A stretch of 64,000 bases of DNA from Marivivens donghaensis (GTDB lineage: Bacteria > Pseudomonadota > Alphaproteobacteria > Rhodobacterales > Rhodobacteraceae): the NCBI RefSeq assembly GCF_030410045.1, contig NZ_JAUFRA010000004.1, forward strand, positions 248,001-312,000, given 5' to 3'. The position numbers were made by a program, and so were the translations under genes. The notes under the pieces are model-generated. The model saw only the letters and a program-made list of their open reading frames with translations, was not told where the DNA came from and searched no databases. Numbering within the stretch: position 1 is the stretch's first letter; each line of letters begins with the position of its first letter. Below, piece after piece: positions 43,802 to 52,132 of the stretch.

Positions 43802-45196
43802 ATGGCCGCCAAGAACTTTGACATGATCGTTATCGGCGCAGGTCCAGGTGGCTATGTCGCTGCAATCCGCGGCGCGCAGCTCGGTCTGAACGTGGCTTGC
43901 GTTGAGCGCGAGCATCTGGGCGGCATTTGCCTCAACTGGGGCTGTATCCCGACCAAGGCTATGTTGCGCTCGGCTGAGGTGTTCCACCTGATGCACCGTG
44001 CCAAAGAATTCGGTCTGTCCGTTGAGAAGGCTGACTTTGACCTCGAAGCTGTTGTGAAGCGCTCGCGTGGCGTTTCCAAGCAGATGGAAGGCGGCATTAA
44101 GACCCTGTTCAAAAAGAACAAAGTCACCTCGATCATGGGAACCGCAAAACTGGCTGGCAACGGCAAGGTTTCGGTTACTACGGACGCTGGCGTCGAAGAA
44201 CTGACCGCAAAACACATCGTTGTGGCGACGGGCGCGCGTGCGCGTGAGCTTCCTGGCCTTGAGGCGGATGGTGATCTGGTTTGGACTTACAAAACCGCGC
44301 TGACACCGCCGCGTATGCCGAAGAAACTCCTCGTCATTGGCTCTGGTGCGATCGGCATCGAATTCGCGAGCTTCTATAACACGCTCGGTGCTGACACGAC
44401 TGTGGTCGAAGTTATGGACCGCGTTCTGCCTGTCGAAGACGCTGAAATCAGCGCATTCGCGAAGAAACAGTTCGTTAAACAGGGCATGAAGATCATGGAA
44501 AAAGCCATGGTCAAACAGCTCGATCGTTCGCAGGGTAAAGTCGTTGCGCACATCGAAGTGGGCGGTAAGGTTGAACAGCAGGAATTCGATACGGTCATCT
44601 CTGCCGTGGGTATCGTCGGTAACGTCGAAGGCCTCGGCCTTGAGGAAATCGGCGTGAAAATCGACCGTACCCACGTTGTGACCGATGAATACTGCCGCAC
44701 AGGCGTTGATGGCGTCTATGCGATTGGCGATATCGCTGGTGCGCCGTGGCTCGCTCACAAGGCATCGCACGAGGGCGTCATGGTGGCTGAACTGGCTGCT
44801 GGCCTCAAAGCACACCCAATCAAACCGAACACCATTGCAGGCTGCACCTACTGCCATCCGCAAGTCGCAAGCGTCGGTTTGACCGAAGCCAAAGCAAAAG
44901 AAGCGGGCTACGACGTGAAAGTCGGCAAATTCCCCTTCATCGGTAACGGTAAGGCGATTGCGCTCGGTGAACCCGAGGGCTTTGTGAAAACGGTGTTCGA
45001 CGCGAAAACGGGTGAACTGCTGGGCGCCCACATGGTTGGCGCTGAAGTGACCGAGATGATCCAAGGTTACGTCATCGGTCGCCAGCTTGAGACGACTGAA
45101 CAAGACCTGATGGAAACCGTGTTCCCGCACCCGACGTTGTCGGAAATGATGCACGAAAGCGTTCTGTCCGCCTTTGGACGTGCGATCCACATCTGA
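43802..45196 (+). CDS. lpd: Dihydrolipoyl dehydrogenase
   Basis: A 464-residue flavoprotein, the E3 subunit of 2-oxoacid dehydrogenase complexes. The FAD loop 'MIVIGAGPGGYVAAI' (about residue 7), the redox disulfide 'GICLNWGCIPTKAML', the NAD loop 'LLVIGSGAIGIEFAS' and the C-terminal His-Glu pair in 'FPHPTLSEMMHE' are all present. A GGAGGAG site precedes the ATG at 43802. No E1 or E2 gene is adjacent. A strong terminator follows, so the gene stands alone. Confidence 0.96.
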   Translation: MAAKNFDMIVIGAGPGGYVAAIRGAQLGLNVACVEREHLGGICLNWGCIPTKAMLRSAEVFHLMHRAKEFGLSVEKADFDLEAVVKRSRGVSKQMEGGIKTLFKKNKVTSIMGTAKLAGNGKVSVTTDAGVEELTAKHIVVATGARARELPGLEADGDLVWTYKTALTPPRMPKKLLVIGSGAIGIEFASFYNTLGADTTVVEVMDRVLPVEDAEISAFAKKQFVKQGMKIMEKAMVKQLDRSQGKVVAHIEVGGKVEQQEFDTVISAVGIVGNVEGLGLEEIGVKIDRTHVVTDEYCRTGVDGVYAIGDIAGAPWLAHKASHEGVMVAELAAGLKAHPIKPNTIAGCTYCHPQVASVGLTEAKAKEAGYDVKVGKFPFIGNGKAIALGEPEGFVKTVFDAKTGELLGAHMVGAEVTEMIQGYVIGRQLETTEQDLMETVFPHPTLSEMMHESVLSAFGRAIHI

Positions 45197-45216
45197 TCAT
45201 TGTGACATAGACATAG

Positions 45217-45246
45217 AAAAGGCGCGGATCTCTCCGCGCCTTTTTT
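45217..45246 (+). terminator. Intrinsic terminator after lpd
   Basis: A 12-base stem (45217-45228 with 45233-45244), core GGCGCGGA, a 4-base loop and T6. Confidence 0.93.
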
Positions 45247-45267
45247 GTTTTCAGAAGGGAGGGGGAA

Positions 45268-45630
45268 TTACTTTGCGACAGGGCCGCCTGCCTGAACCCA
45301 GTGACCAAAGCCACCGATGTTGTGCACATCTTGGTAGCCAAGGTTCTCTAGCACCTGCTTTGCCATCGACGAACGTGCGCCAGATGCGCAGTAAACGCCG
45401 ATGCATTTGTCTGTGGCGAGGCCCTCGACACACTCTGGGCTACGCGGATCAACGCGCATTTGGAACGCGGCCAGAGGGATGTTCATTGCACCATCAGCCA
45501 TACCCGACATGCGAACTTCCATTGGGTCACGGACGTCGATGATGATCATGTCGCCTGCAGCTGCCTTTTCAACGGCTTCGCGGGGGGACAGGCCGGCTGC
45601 AGCACCGGCGTTGCGGAAAAGAGAAAACAT
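45268..45630 (-). CDS. Rhodanese domain protein
   Basis: A 120-residue single-domain sulfurtransferase. The active-site loop is 'YCASGARSS' with the catalytic Cys at about residue 80, and 'MIIIDVRDPMEVRMSGMADG' is near residue 28. It likely moves sulfane sulfur in the cytoplasm. The ATG at 45630 is used. An upstream extension to 45666 lacks support. It is divergent from uvrA, with an 11-base palindrome in the gap. A DUF2892 protein, which is fused to rhodanese in YgaP, is on the other side of uvrA. Confidence 0.9.
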   Translation of the reverse strand: MFSLFRNAGAAAGLSPREAVEKAAAGDMIIIDVRDPMEVRMSGMADGAMNIPLAAFQMRVDPRSPECVEGLATDKCIGVYCASGARSSMAKQVLENLGYQDVHNIGGFGHWVQAGGPVAK

Positions 45631-45700
45631 GTTGCACCTTTGTGGCGAGAGGAACTTTGAACACATAAATACATCGCAATACTGAAATGTAAAGGGGGTT

Positions 45701-45727
45701 TGTGTAGGATTTACGCAATCCTACACA
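45701..45727. promoter_or_regulatory. 11-base perfect inverted repeat between rhodanese and uvrA genes
   Basis: TGTGTAGGATT (45701-45711) and AATCCTACACA (45717-45727) with a 5-base spacer. A further TGTGTAGG half-site is at 45780-45787. The right arm overlaps the uvrA promoter spacer. It could control the rhodanese gene, uvrA, or both. Confidence 0.5.
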
Positions 45728-45743
45728 TGTTCTATAAATGTTC
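45710..45743 (+). promoter_or_regulatory. SOS-type uvrA promoter with LexA box
   Basis: TTTACG (45710-45715), 17 bases, TATAAA (45733-45738) form a promoter. GTTC (45729-45732), seven bases, GTTC (45740-45743) form the alphaproteobacterial LexA site GTTC-N7-GTTC. The N7 spacer TATAAAT contains the -10 element, so LexA would directly block polymerase. Confidence 0.8.
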
Positions 45744-45811
45744 CGTAAAATCTGTTGGAGACTCGGTCCCAACCGCCTATGTGTAGGGCGCAGTATCCGC
45801 TGGGGGGCAGA

Positions 45812-48667
45812 ATGCCTGAATTAAAGCATATCGAAGTACGTGGCGCACGCGAACATAACCTGAAAAATATCGACGTGGATATTCCGCGCGATGAACTTGT
45901 GGTGATCACTGGCCTGTCAGGATCGGGTAAATCTTCGCTCGCGTTCGACACGATTTATGCCGAAGGGCAGCGGCGCTATGTGGAATCGCTGTCGGCCTAT
46001 GCGCGGCAGTTCCTCGATATGATGGAAAAGCCGGACGTAGATCACATCTCTGGCCTATCGCCTGCCATCTCGATTGAACAGAAAACCACGTCGAAAAACC
46101 CTCGTTCGACCGTCGGCACTGTTACTGAAATTTACGACTACATGCGCCTTTTGTTTGCGCGTGTCGGCACACCTTACAGCCCCGCCACTGGTCAACCGAT
46201 TGAGGCCCAGCAGGTCCAAGACATGGTCGATCGGATCATGGCGATGGAGGAGGGTACGCGTGGTTATCTTCTCGCGCCCATCGTGCGAGACCGCAAAGGT
46301 GAATACCGCAAGGAAATGCTGGAACTGCGCAAGCAAGGTTTCCAGCGTGTAAAGGTCGATGGTCAGTTCTACGAACTCGATGAGCCGCCAACGCTGGATA
46401 AGAAATTCCGCCATGATATTGATGTGGTCGTTGACCGTATCGTCGTGCGCGAGGGGCTAGAGACCCGCTTGGCAGACAGCCTTCGCACCGCTCTCGACCT
46501 CGCGGATGGAATTGCGATCCTCGAAACTGCGCCGAGCGAGGGTGAGCCCGAACGCCACACCTTTAGCGAAAAATTCGCCTGTCCTGTGTCTGGCTTCACT
46601 ATCCCAGAGATCGAACCGCGCCTGTTTTCCTTCAACGCGCCGTTCGGGGCCTGTCCATCCTGTGATGGCCTTGGTGTGGAGTTGTTCTTTGACGAACGGT
46701 TGGTTGTCCCTGACGTAACCCTGCGTGTGGCTGACGGTGCGATTGCGCCGTGGCGCAAAGGGAAATCGCCATATTTCCTCCAGACGATTGAGGCGATTGC
46801 GAAACACTACGGGTTCGATAAGAACGCCCGCTGGAAGGATATTCCTGAAAAGGCGCAGAACGTGTTCCTCTACGGTTCGGGCAAAGAGGAAATCAAATTC
46901 CGCTACGATGAAGGTGGCCGCGTCTATCAGGTCGAACGCGCCTTCGAAGGTGTGATCCCGAACATGGAACGCCGCTACCGCGAAACCGATAGCTCTTGGG
47001 TGCGGGAAGAATTCGAGCAATTCCAGAACAACCGTAGCTGCGGATCCTGTGGCGGCTACCGCCTGCGCGAAGAAGCCCGCGCCGTGAAAATCGCGGGTTT
47101 GCACATTGGTCAGGTGGTCGAAAAGTCGATCAAAGAGGCCTATGCGTGGATCGGCAGCGTGATGGAGACGCTGGGCAAACAGAAACAGGAAATCGCCCGC
47201 GCAATTGTTAAAGAGATCAGCGAACGTCTAGGGTTCCTCAACAACGTGGGCCTCGACTACCTCACGATGAGCCGAAACGCGGGCACGCTGTCGGGTGGGG
47301 AAAGCCAACGTATCCGCCTTGCCTCGCAAATTGGGTCTGGTCTGACGGGCGTTCTTTACGTCCTCGATGAGCCGTCGATTGGTCTACACCAGCGCGACAA
47401 CGACCGACTTATCGGGACGCTGAAAAACCTTCGGGATCAGGGCAACACTGTGATCGTCGTTGAACACGACGAGGATATGATCCGCGAGGCCGACTATGTG
47501 TTCGACATCGGTCCAGGGGCAGGGGTGCACGGTGGGCAAGTGGTGTCGCACGGGACGCCGGGCCAAGTGGAAGCCGATAATGGCTCGATCACGGGGCAAT
47601 ACCTCTCTGGTAAACGCCGGATTGAGGTGCCGAGTGAACGTCGTAAGGGGAATGGCAAAACCCTCACCGTGGTGAAGGCCACAGGCAACAACCTCAAAGA
47701 CGTGACCGCTGATTTCCCACTGGGCAAATTCGTTTGCGTTACGGGCGTGTCGGGTGGTGGTAAATCCACGCTGACCATTGAAACGCTTTATAAAAACGCG
47801 GCGATGAAGCTGAACGGGGCCCGTGAAACACCAGCACCCTGCGAAACGATCAAAGGGTTCGAACACCTTGATAAGGTGATCGATATCGACCAGCGTCCCA
47901 TCGGGCGCACCCCACGGTCCAACCCCGCGACCTATACAGGCGCCTTCACACCGATCCGCGATTGGTTCGCTGGCTTGCCTGAATCAAAGGCGCGTGGCTA
48001 CAAACCCGGTCGGTTCTCGTTCAACGTCAAAGGCGGTCGTTGTGAGGCCTGTCAGGGCGATGGTGTGATCAAGATCGAGATGCACTTCCTCCCCGATGTG
48101 TACGTGGAGTGTGAGACCTGCAAAGGGAAACGCTACAACCGCGAAACATTGGAAGTTCAGTTTAAAGGTAAATCAATTGCCGACGTGCTGGATATGACGG
48201 TGGAAGAGGCCCAAGAGTTCTTCCGCGCGGTCCCATCTATTCGTGAAAAAATGGACGCGCTCGTGCGTGTGGGCCTGTCCTACATCAAGGTCGGCCAACA
48301 AGCGACGACCCTCTCGGGTGGTGAAGCGCAGCGTGTGAAACTGTCCAAGGAACTGTCGAAGCGATCGACGGGACGGACGCTCTATATCCTCGACGAGCCG
48401 ACCACGGGTTTGCACTTTGAAGATGTTCGTAAACTATTGGAAGTGCTGCACGAATTGGTCGATCAGGGGAATTCGGTCGTGGTGATCGAACATAACCTTG
48501 ACGTGATTAAAACGGCGGATTGGTTGATCGATATCGGGCCAGAAGGTGGCGATGGCGGTGGGCGGATCGTCGCGACGGGCACGCCAGAGGATGTGGCCGC
48601 GGTAAAGGAATCCCACACTGGGCATTACCTCGCACCAATGCTCACGCCACGAGTGGCAGCGGAATGA
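45812..48667 (+). CDS. uvrA: Excinuclease ABC subunit A
   Basis: A 951-residue damage-recognition ATPase of nucleotide excision repair. It has two ABC modules: Walker A 'GLSGSGKSSLAFDTIY' (about residue 31) and 'GVSGGGKSTLTIETLY' (about residue 647), each with a signature 'LSGGESQRIRLASQI' or 'LSGGEAQRVKLSKEL'. CxxC zinc motifs are in 'FGACPSCDGLG' and in the module from 'CEACQGDG' to 'CETCKGKRYN'. The ATG at 45812 follows a GGGGGG run. Regulation by LexA is predicted from the upstream site. Confidence 0.97.
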   Translation: MPELKHIEVRGAREHNLKNIDVDIPRDELVVITGLSGSGKSSLAFDTIYAEGQRRYVESLSAYARQFLDMMEKPDVDHISGLSPAISIEQKTTSKNPRSTVGTVTEIYDYMRLLFARVGTPYSPATGQPIEAQQVQDMVDRIMAMEEGTRGYLLAPIVRDRKGEYRKEMLELRKQGFQRVKVDGQFYELDEPPTLDKKFRHDIDVVVDRIVVREGLETRLADSLRTALDLADGIAILETAPSEGEPERHTFSEKFACPVSGFTIPEIEPRLFSFNAPFGACPSCDGLGVELFFDERLVVPDVTLRVADGAIAPWRKGKSPYFLQTIEAIAKHYGFDKNARWKDIPEKAQNVFLYGSGKEEIKFRYDEGGRVYQVERAFEGVIPNMERRYRETDSSWVREEFEQFQNNRSCGSCGGYRLREEARAVKIAGLHIGQVVEKSIKEAYAWIGSVMETLGKQKQEIARAIVKEISERLGFLNNVGLDYLTMSRNAGTLSGGESQRIRLASQIGSGLTGVLYVLDEPSIGLHQRDNDRLIGTLKNLRDQGNTVIVVEHDEDMIREADYVFDIGPGAGVHGGQVVSHGTPGQVEADNGSITGQYLSGKRRIEVPSERRKGNGKTLTVVKATGNNLKDVTADFPLGKFVCVTGVSGGGKSTLTIETLYKNAAMKLNGARETPAPCETIKGFEHLDKVIDIDQRPIGRTPRSNPATYTGAFTPIRDWFAGLPESKARGYKPGRFSFNVKGGRCEACQGDGVIKIEMHFLPDVYVECETCKGKRYNRETLEVQFKGKSIADVLDMTVEEAQEFFRAVPSIREKMDALVRVGLSYIKVGQQATTLSGGEAQRVKLSKELSKRSTGRTLYILDEPTTGLHFEDVRKLLEVLHELVDQGNSVVVIEHNLDVIKTADWLIDIGPEGGDGGGRIVATGTPEDVAAVKESHTGHYLAPMLTPRVAAE

Positions 48668-48691
48668 AAAAGGGGCCTCGTGGCCCCTTTT
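48668..48691. terminator. Bidirectional terminator between uvrA and the DUF2892 gene
   Basis: A 10-base stem (AAAAGGGGCC at 48668-48677, complement at 48682-48691) with a 4-base loop TCGT. Confidence 0.88.
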
Positions 48692-48692
48692 C

Positions 48693-48896
48693 TTATTTCT
48701 TCATTGGGCAGGTGTTGAGGCCCAGAATGGTATAGATCGGGCAAGAGCCGATCAGGCCAGTTACCAGCGGGATGATACCAAGCAAGTAGAGCCAGCTATA
48801 CGCACCGCCGCCGTTCATGAAATACCCAGCGATTAGTGCAAGGCCGAGGATCACACGAAGGGCGCGGTCAATGGTGCCTTCGTTACGTTTTAACAT
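48693..48896 (-). CDS. DUF2892 family small membrane protein (YgaP membrane-domain type)
   Basis: A 67-residue protein with two membrane helices (about residues 12-28 and 32-50) and the family ending 'GSCPIYTILGLNTCP'. The N-terminus 'KRNEGTIDRALRVILG' is conserved. In YgaP this segment anchors a rhodanese domain. Here the two lie in separate genes on either side of uvrA. An inverted repeat ATTACA-N9-TGTAAT sits 22 bases upstream. Confidence 0.85.
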   Translation of the reverse strand: MLKRNEGTIDRALRVILGLALIAGYFMNGGGAYSWLYLLGIIPLVTGLIGSCPIYTILGLNTCPMKK

Positions 48897-48918
48897 GGTC
48901 AGACTCCCAATCTGATTA

Positions 48919-48939
48919 ATTACATGTAGATATTGTAAT
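48919..48939. promoter_or_regulatory. Inverted repeat upstream of the DUF2892 gene
   Basis: ATTACA (48919-48924), nine bases, TGTAAT (48934-48939), in an AT-rich gap. ArsR-type repressors such as BigR control DUF2892/rhodanese genes in other bacteria, so it is a candidate operator. Confidence 0.35.
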
Positions 48940-48971
48940 GCAATCTATTGGGGTCGTCACCAATAATCGTA

Positions 48972-49847
48972 TCAGGCCTGATCACGTCCACGTTTTTCAA
49001 ACCGAGGCAGCATCGCAGAGAAGTCCATGCCTTTGCCGTCCTCGGATTCGACGAACTGCTTGTATAGCTCCATCGCGCGCTGACCCATAGGGGTATCCGC
49101 GTCCGCAACTTCTGCCGCCATCTGCGCGAGCGTCAGGTCTTTGAGCATCAGTTCAGAGGCAAAGCCCGGTTTGTAGTCGTTGTCCGCAGGGGACTGCGGA
49201 CCAACGCCGGGGGCAGGGCAGTAGGCGTTCATGGTCCATGAGTAGCCAGAAGAGGTGCTCACCACGTCGAACATGGCTTGGCGATCAAGGCCGAGCTTGT
49301 CAGCGAGGGCAAAGGCTTCGCATGTGGCGATCATCGTGACGCCGAGGATCATGTTGTTACAGATTTTTGCCGCCTGACCATTGCCCGATGCACCACAGTG
49401 CACGGCTTTTTGGCCCATGATTTCGAACAGCGGTTTCGCTGTGGTAAAGGCATCGTCAGGGCCGCCCACCATAAAGGTCAACGTGCCGTTCGTCGCGCCG
49501 CCAACGCCGCCCGATACAGGGGCATCCAGAGCCGTTAGGCCGTGGTCGGCTGCGGATTGTGCGACCTTACGTGCACTCTCTACATCAACGGTCGAACAAT
49601 CGAGATGCACCGCGCCTTTTTCCATCGCGGGATGGATTTCGGCGGCGACCGCCTGAAGGATCGCGCCGTTCGGCAGCATGGTGATGACAACATCTGCGCC
49701 ACGCACGGCGTCAGAATTGGTGGCCGCAACGGGCATAAAGTCAGGCTTTGCGATGGGGTCACAGCCGACGACGTCATGGCCTGCGTTGACAAGGTTGGCC
49801 GCCATTGGCGCGCCCATGTTTCCCAGACCGATAAAGGCTATTTTCAT
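48972..49847 (-). CDS. mmsB: 3-hydroxyisobutyrate dehydrogenase
   Basis: A 291-residue NAD-dependent beta-hydroxyacid dehydrogenase oxidising 3-hydroxyisobutyrate to methylmalonate semialdehyde in valine breakdown. It shows the Rossmann motif 'IAFIGLGNMGAPMAANL' at residues 3-19, 'LDAPVSGGVGGATNGTLTFM' around the substrate site, and the catalytic Lys in 'GNGQAAKICNNMILG' (about residue 170). The ATG at 49847 is adjacent to AGG. It is the last gene of the minus-strand valine unit after the acyl-CoA hydrolase. Confidence 0.93.
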   Translation of the reverse strand: MKIAFIGLGNMGAPMAANLVNAGHDVVGCDPIAKPDFMPVAATNSDAVRGADVVITMLPNGAILQAVAAEIHPAMEKGAVHLDCSTVDVESARKVAQSAADHGLTALDAPVSGGVGGATNGTLTFMVGGPDDAFTTAKPLFEIMGQKAVHCGASGNGQAAKICNNMILGVTMIATCEAFALADKLGLDRQAMFDVVSTSSGYSWTMNAYCPAPGVGPQSPADNDYKPGFASELMLKDLTLAQMAAEVADADTPMGQRAMELYKQFVESEDGKGMDFSAMLPRFEKRGRDQA

Positions 49848-49861
49848 CCTGTTTCTCTCTC

Positions 49862-50893
49862 TCAAAAGGTCACGTCAGGGCCGTCGACGGGGGCCAGCAA
49901 CTGGGCCACCAGATCGGCGGGAACCTCGGACACGTCGGTGTGCATCCACTGCGGATTGCGGTCTTTGTCGATGATCGCGGCGCGCACGCCTTCGATCAGA
50001 TCAGCCAGTTCTAGCGAACGACTAGTAAAGCGGTATTCGAGCTGCAAAGCGTTGCGAATGTCAGGGTTCTTGCGACATTCACGAACCAGCCAAAGCGTCG
50101 ACGTCATCGCCAGTGGTGAATTCTTTGCAAATGCGGCTTGGGCTTTGAGGGCTGCATCGGTGCTGGCATGGGACAAACGCTCTGCGATGTCGGCCATGGT
50201 TTCCCCACCGAACACCGCATCAATCGCATCCTGCCATTCGCGCAGGGTGCTTTCGGGCACGGGCTGCGCGGTGTGGGCAATGGCCTCAATATCGCCAGTT
50301 TCGATCAGCATCGTTTTTAGGCCATCCCAATCTTTCTCTGCGATGTATGTATCGGCAAAGCCCGCATAGATCGCGTCACCAGCCCCCATGCGATCGCCCG
50401 TCAGCCCGAGGAACTCACCCAAATGCCGTGGCGCCAGTGCCAGAAGGCGTGTGCCGCCAACGTCGGGGATCAGGCCGATGCCGCATTCTGGCATGGCAAT
50501 TTTCGTGGTGTCACCAACGATGCGATGGGACACGTGCCCGCCAACTCCAACACCGCCGCCCATGACAAAGCCCTGCATGAAGCTCACGACGGGTTTTGGA
50601 TACTCCGCCAGCTTTGCGTTCATACGGTATTCATCGCGCCAGAACTTGCGGGGATAGTCAAACTCCTCGCGTTTTCCAGCGGCGTAGATATCGGCGATGT
50701 CGCCACCTGCGCAGAAGGCTTTTTCGCCCTCTGCATCGATGATGACGAGCTTTACAGCGTCGTTGTCGCGCCAGTCGTCAATCGCAGCCTCAATCGCTAT
50801 GCACATGTCATAGGTGAGGGCGTTCAGGGCCTTGGGACGGTTTAGTGTGATCCGCCCCGCGTGCCCTTCGATCCGAGTGAGAACGTCGCTCAT
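49862..50893 (-). CDS. 3-hydroxyisobutyryl-CoA hydrolase / enoyl-CoA hydratase family protein
   Basis: A 343-residue crotonase-fold protein. The length and the motifs 'AFCAGGDIADIYAAGKR' (about residue 60) and 'PVVSFMQGFVMGGGVGVGGH' point to 3-hydroxyisobutyryl-CoA hydrolase rather than a plain hydratase. It would release 3-hydroxyisobutyrate from its CoA ester for mmsB. It overlaps the acyl-CoA dehydrogenase gene by 4 bases (50890-50893) and precedes mmsB by 14. Confidence 0.88.
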   Translation of the reverse strand: MSDVLTRIEGHAGRITLNRPKALNALTYDMCIAIEAAIDDWRDNDAVKLVIIDAEGEKAFCAGGDIADIYAAGKREEFDYPRKFWRDEYRMNAKLAEYPKPVVSFMQGFVMGGGVGVGGHVSHRIVGDTTKIAMPECGIGLIPDVGGTRLLALAPRHLGEFLGLTGDRMGAGDAIYAGFADTYIAEKDWDGLKTMLIETGDIEAIAHTAQPVPESTLREWQDAIDAVFGGETMADIAERLSHASTDAALKAQAAFAKNSPLAMTSTLWLVRECRKNPDIRNALQLEYRFTSRSLELADLIEGVRAAIIDKDRNPQWMHTDVSEVPADLVAQLLAPVDGPDVTF

Positions 50894-52029
50894 CGACCCA
50901 CCAGATCCCGTGCCACGATCATGCGCATGATCTCGTTTGTGCCTTCGAGGATTTGGTGAACGCGGAGGTCACGCACGATTTTTTCGATGCCGTAGTCCGC
51001 GAGGTAGCCGTAACCGCCGTGCAGTTGCAGACATTGGTCCGCCACGCGGCTGCCTGCCTCTGTGACGAACTTCTTGGCCATCGCGCAGAATTTGGTCGCA
51101 TCAGGCGCACCTGTGTCGAGCTTCCATGCCGCCTGACGCAGGAACGTACGGGCTGCTTGGAGTTCGATTTCCATCTCGGCCAAGCGGAATTGCAGCGCTT
51201 GGAACTGGTCGATGGATTTGCCGAATGCCTTGCGTTCGGACATGTAGACGAGTGTTGAATTGAGCGCCGTTTGCGCCGCGCCCAAAGAACAGGCCGAAAT
51301 GTTCAGGCGACCACCGTCGAGTCCTGCCATCGCGTAGCTAAACCCTTTGCCTTCTTCGCCCAAGAGGTTGTTGGCAGGGATTTTGACATCGTCCATTTGA
51401 ACCTGACGGGTCGGCTGCGATTTCCAGCCCATCTTTTGTTCAAGGCCGCCGAATGACAGTCCTTCTGCTCCGTCTTCGATCACCAGCGACGAAATCCCTT
51501 TGGGACCGTCTTCGCCCGTGCGGGCCATAACGACATAGGCATCGGAATACCCGCCGCCCGAGATGAACGCTTTGGTCCCTGTGACCGTGTAGCCGTCATT
51601 GGTGCGGGTGGCGCGGGTTTTCAGGGCCGCAGCGTCGGAACCAGAACCTGGTTCGGTCAGGCAGTAGGAAAACACGGTTTCCATGGTCAGGGCCTTGGGC
51701 ATGTAGCGTGCCTTAAGGTCATCCGAACCATAGGTGTCCAACATTTTGAGACACATGTTGTGGATCGACAGGAATGCCGCGACAGAGGCGCAAGACATTG
51801 AAAGAGCTTCGAATACCAGCGTGGCGTCTAGGCGTGTCAGCCCCGAACCGCCAGACTCTTCGCTGACATACAATCCACCGAATCCGAGCTCTGCAATCTT
51901 AGTCCAGAGTTCTTTGGGGATCGTTCCCTCAGCTTCCCATTTTTGGGCATAGGGCGCGATGTGTTCTTCGCCAAATGCCTTTGCCATATCGAAAATAGCG
52001 GTTTGTTCTTCGGACAATGCAAAGTCCAT
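50890..52029 (-). CDS. Acyl-CoA dehydrogenase, probably isobutyryl-CoA dehydrogenase
   Basis: A 379-residue FAD enzyme. Motifs include 'YCLTEPGSGSDAAALKTRA' (about residue 124), the C-terminal 'CLQLHGGYGYLADYGIEKIV' and the catalytic Glu in 'HQILEGTNEIMRMI'. The neighbours (hydrolase, mmsB) indicate branched-chain, most likely isobutyryl-CoA, oxidation. The ATG at 52029 follows GGGAGGAGG. The promoter and a palindrome are at 52053-52097. Confidence 0.9.
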   Translation of the reverse strand: MDFALSEEQTAIFDMAKAFGEEHIAPYAQKWEAEGTIPKELWTKIAELGFGGLYVSEESGGSGLTRLDATLVFEALSMSCASVAAFLSIHNMCLKMLDTYGSDDLKARYMPKALTMETVFSYCLTEPGSGSDAAALKTRATRTNDGYTVTGTKAFISGGGYSDAYVVMARTGEDGPKGISSLVIEDGAEGLSFGGLEQKMGWKSQPTRQVQMDDVKIPANNLLGEEGKGFSYAMAGLDGGRLNISACSLGAAQTALNSTLVYMSERKAFGKSIDQFQALQFRLAEMEIELQAARTFLRQAAWKLDTGAPDATKFCAMAKKFVTEAGSRVADQCLQLHGGYGYLADYGIEKIVRDLRVHQILEGTNEIMRMIVARDLVGR

Positions 52030-52052
52030 AGCGCCTCCTCCCAAAGTCACTA

Positions 52053-52097
52053 ATTGAACGTTTGTTTAATTAAACGACGAACTGTCAGAAATAGCAA
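52053..52097 (-). promoter_or_regulatory. Promoter and palindromic operator of the acyl-CoA dehydrogenase unit
   Basis: On the minus strand TTGCTA (52097-52092), 17 bases, TTTAAT (52074-52069). The -10 sits inside the perfect 12-base palindrome GTTTAATTAAAC (52064-52075). An imperfect repeat ATTGAAC-N4-GTTTAAT (52053-52070) overlaps it. This arrangement suits a TetR-type acyl-CoA-responsive repressor. Confidence 0.55.
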
Positions 52098-52118
52098 GGG
52101 CGGCCAATGGCCGCCCCG
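52095..52118 (-). terminator. Probable terminator after mmsA
   Basis: An 8-base GC-rich stem (GGGCGGCC at 52098-52105, complement at 52109-52116) lies 17 bases past the mmsA stop. The following T-run is weak (TTGCTATTTCT). It separates mmsA from the acyl-CoA dehydrogenase promoter. Confidence 0.55.
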
Positions 52119-52132
52119 CAATGTTTTCGCTA

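Noticed and set aside
43760..45190. Minus-strand open frame of 476 codons opposite lpd
   Set aside because: The plus strand clearly encodes a complete dihydrolipoyl dehydrogenase. The antisense product has no recognisable motif.
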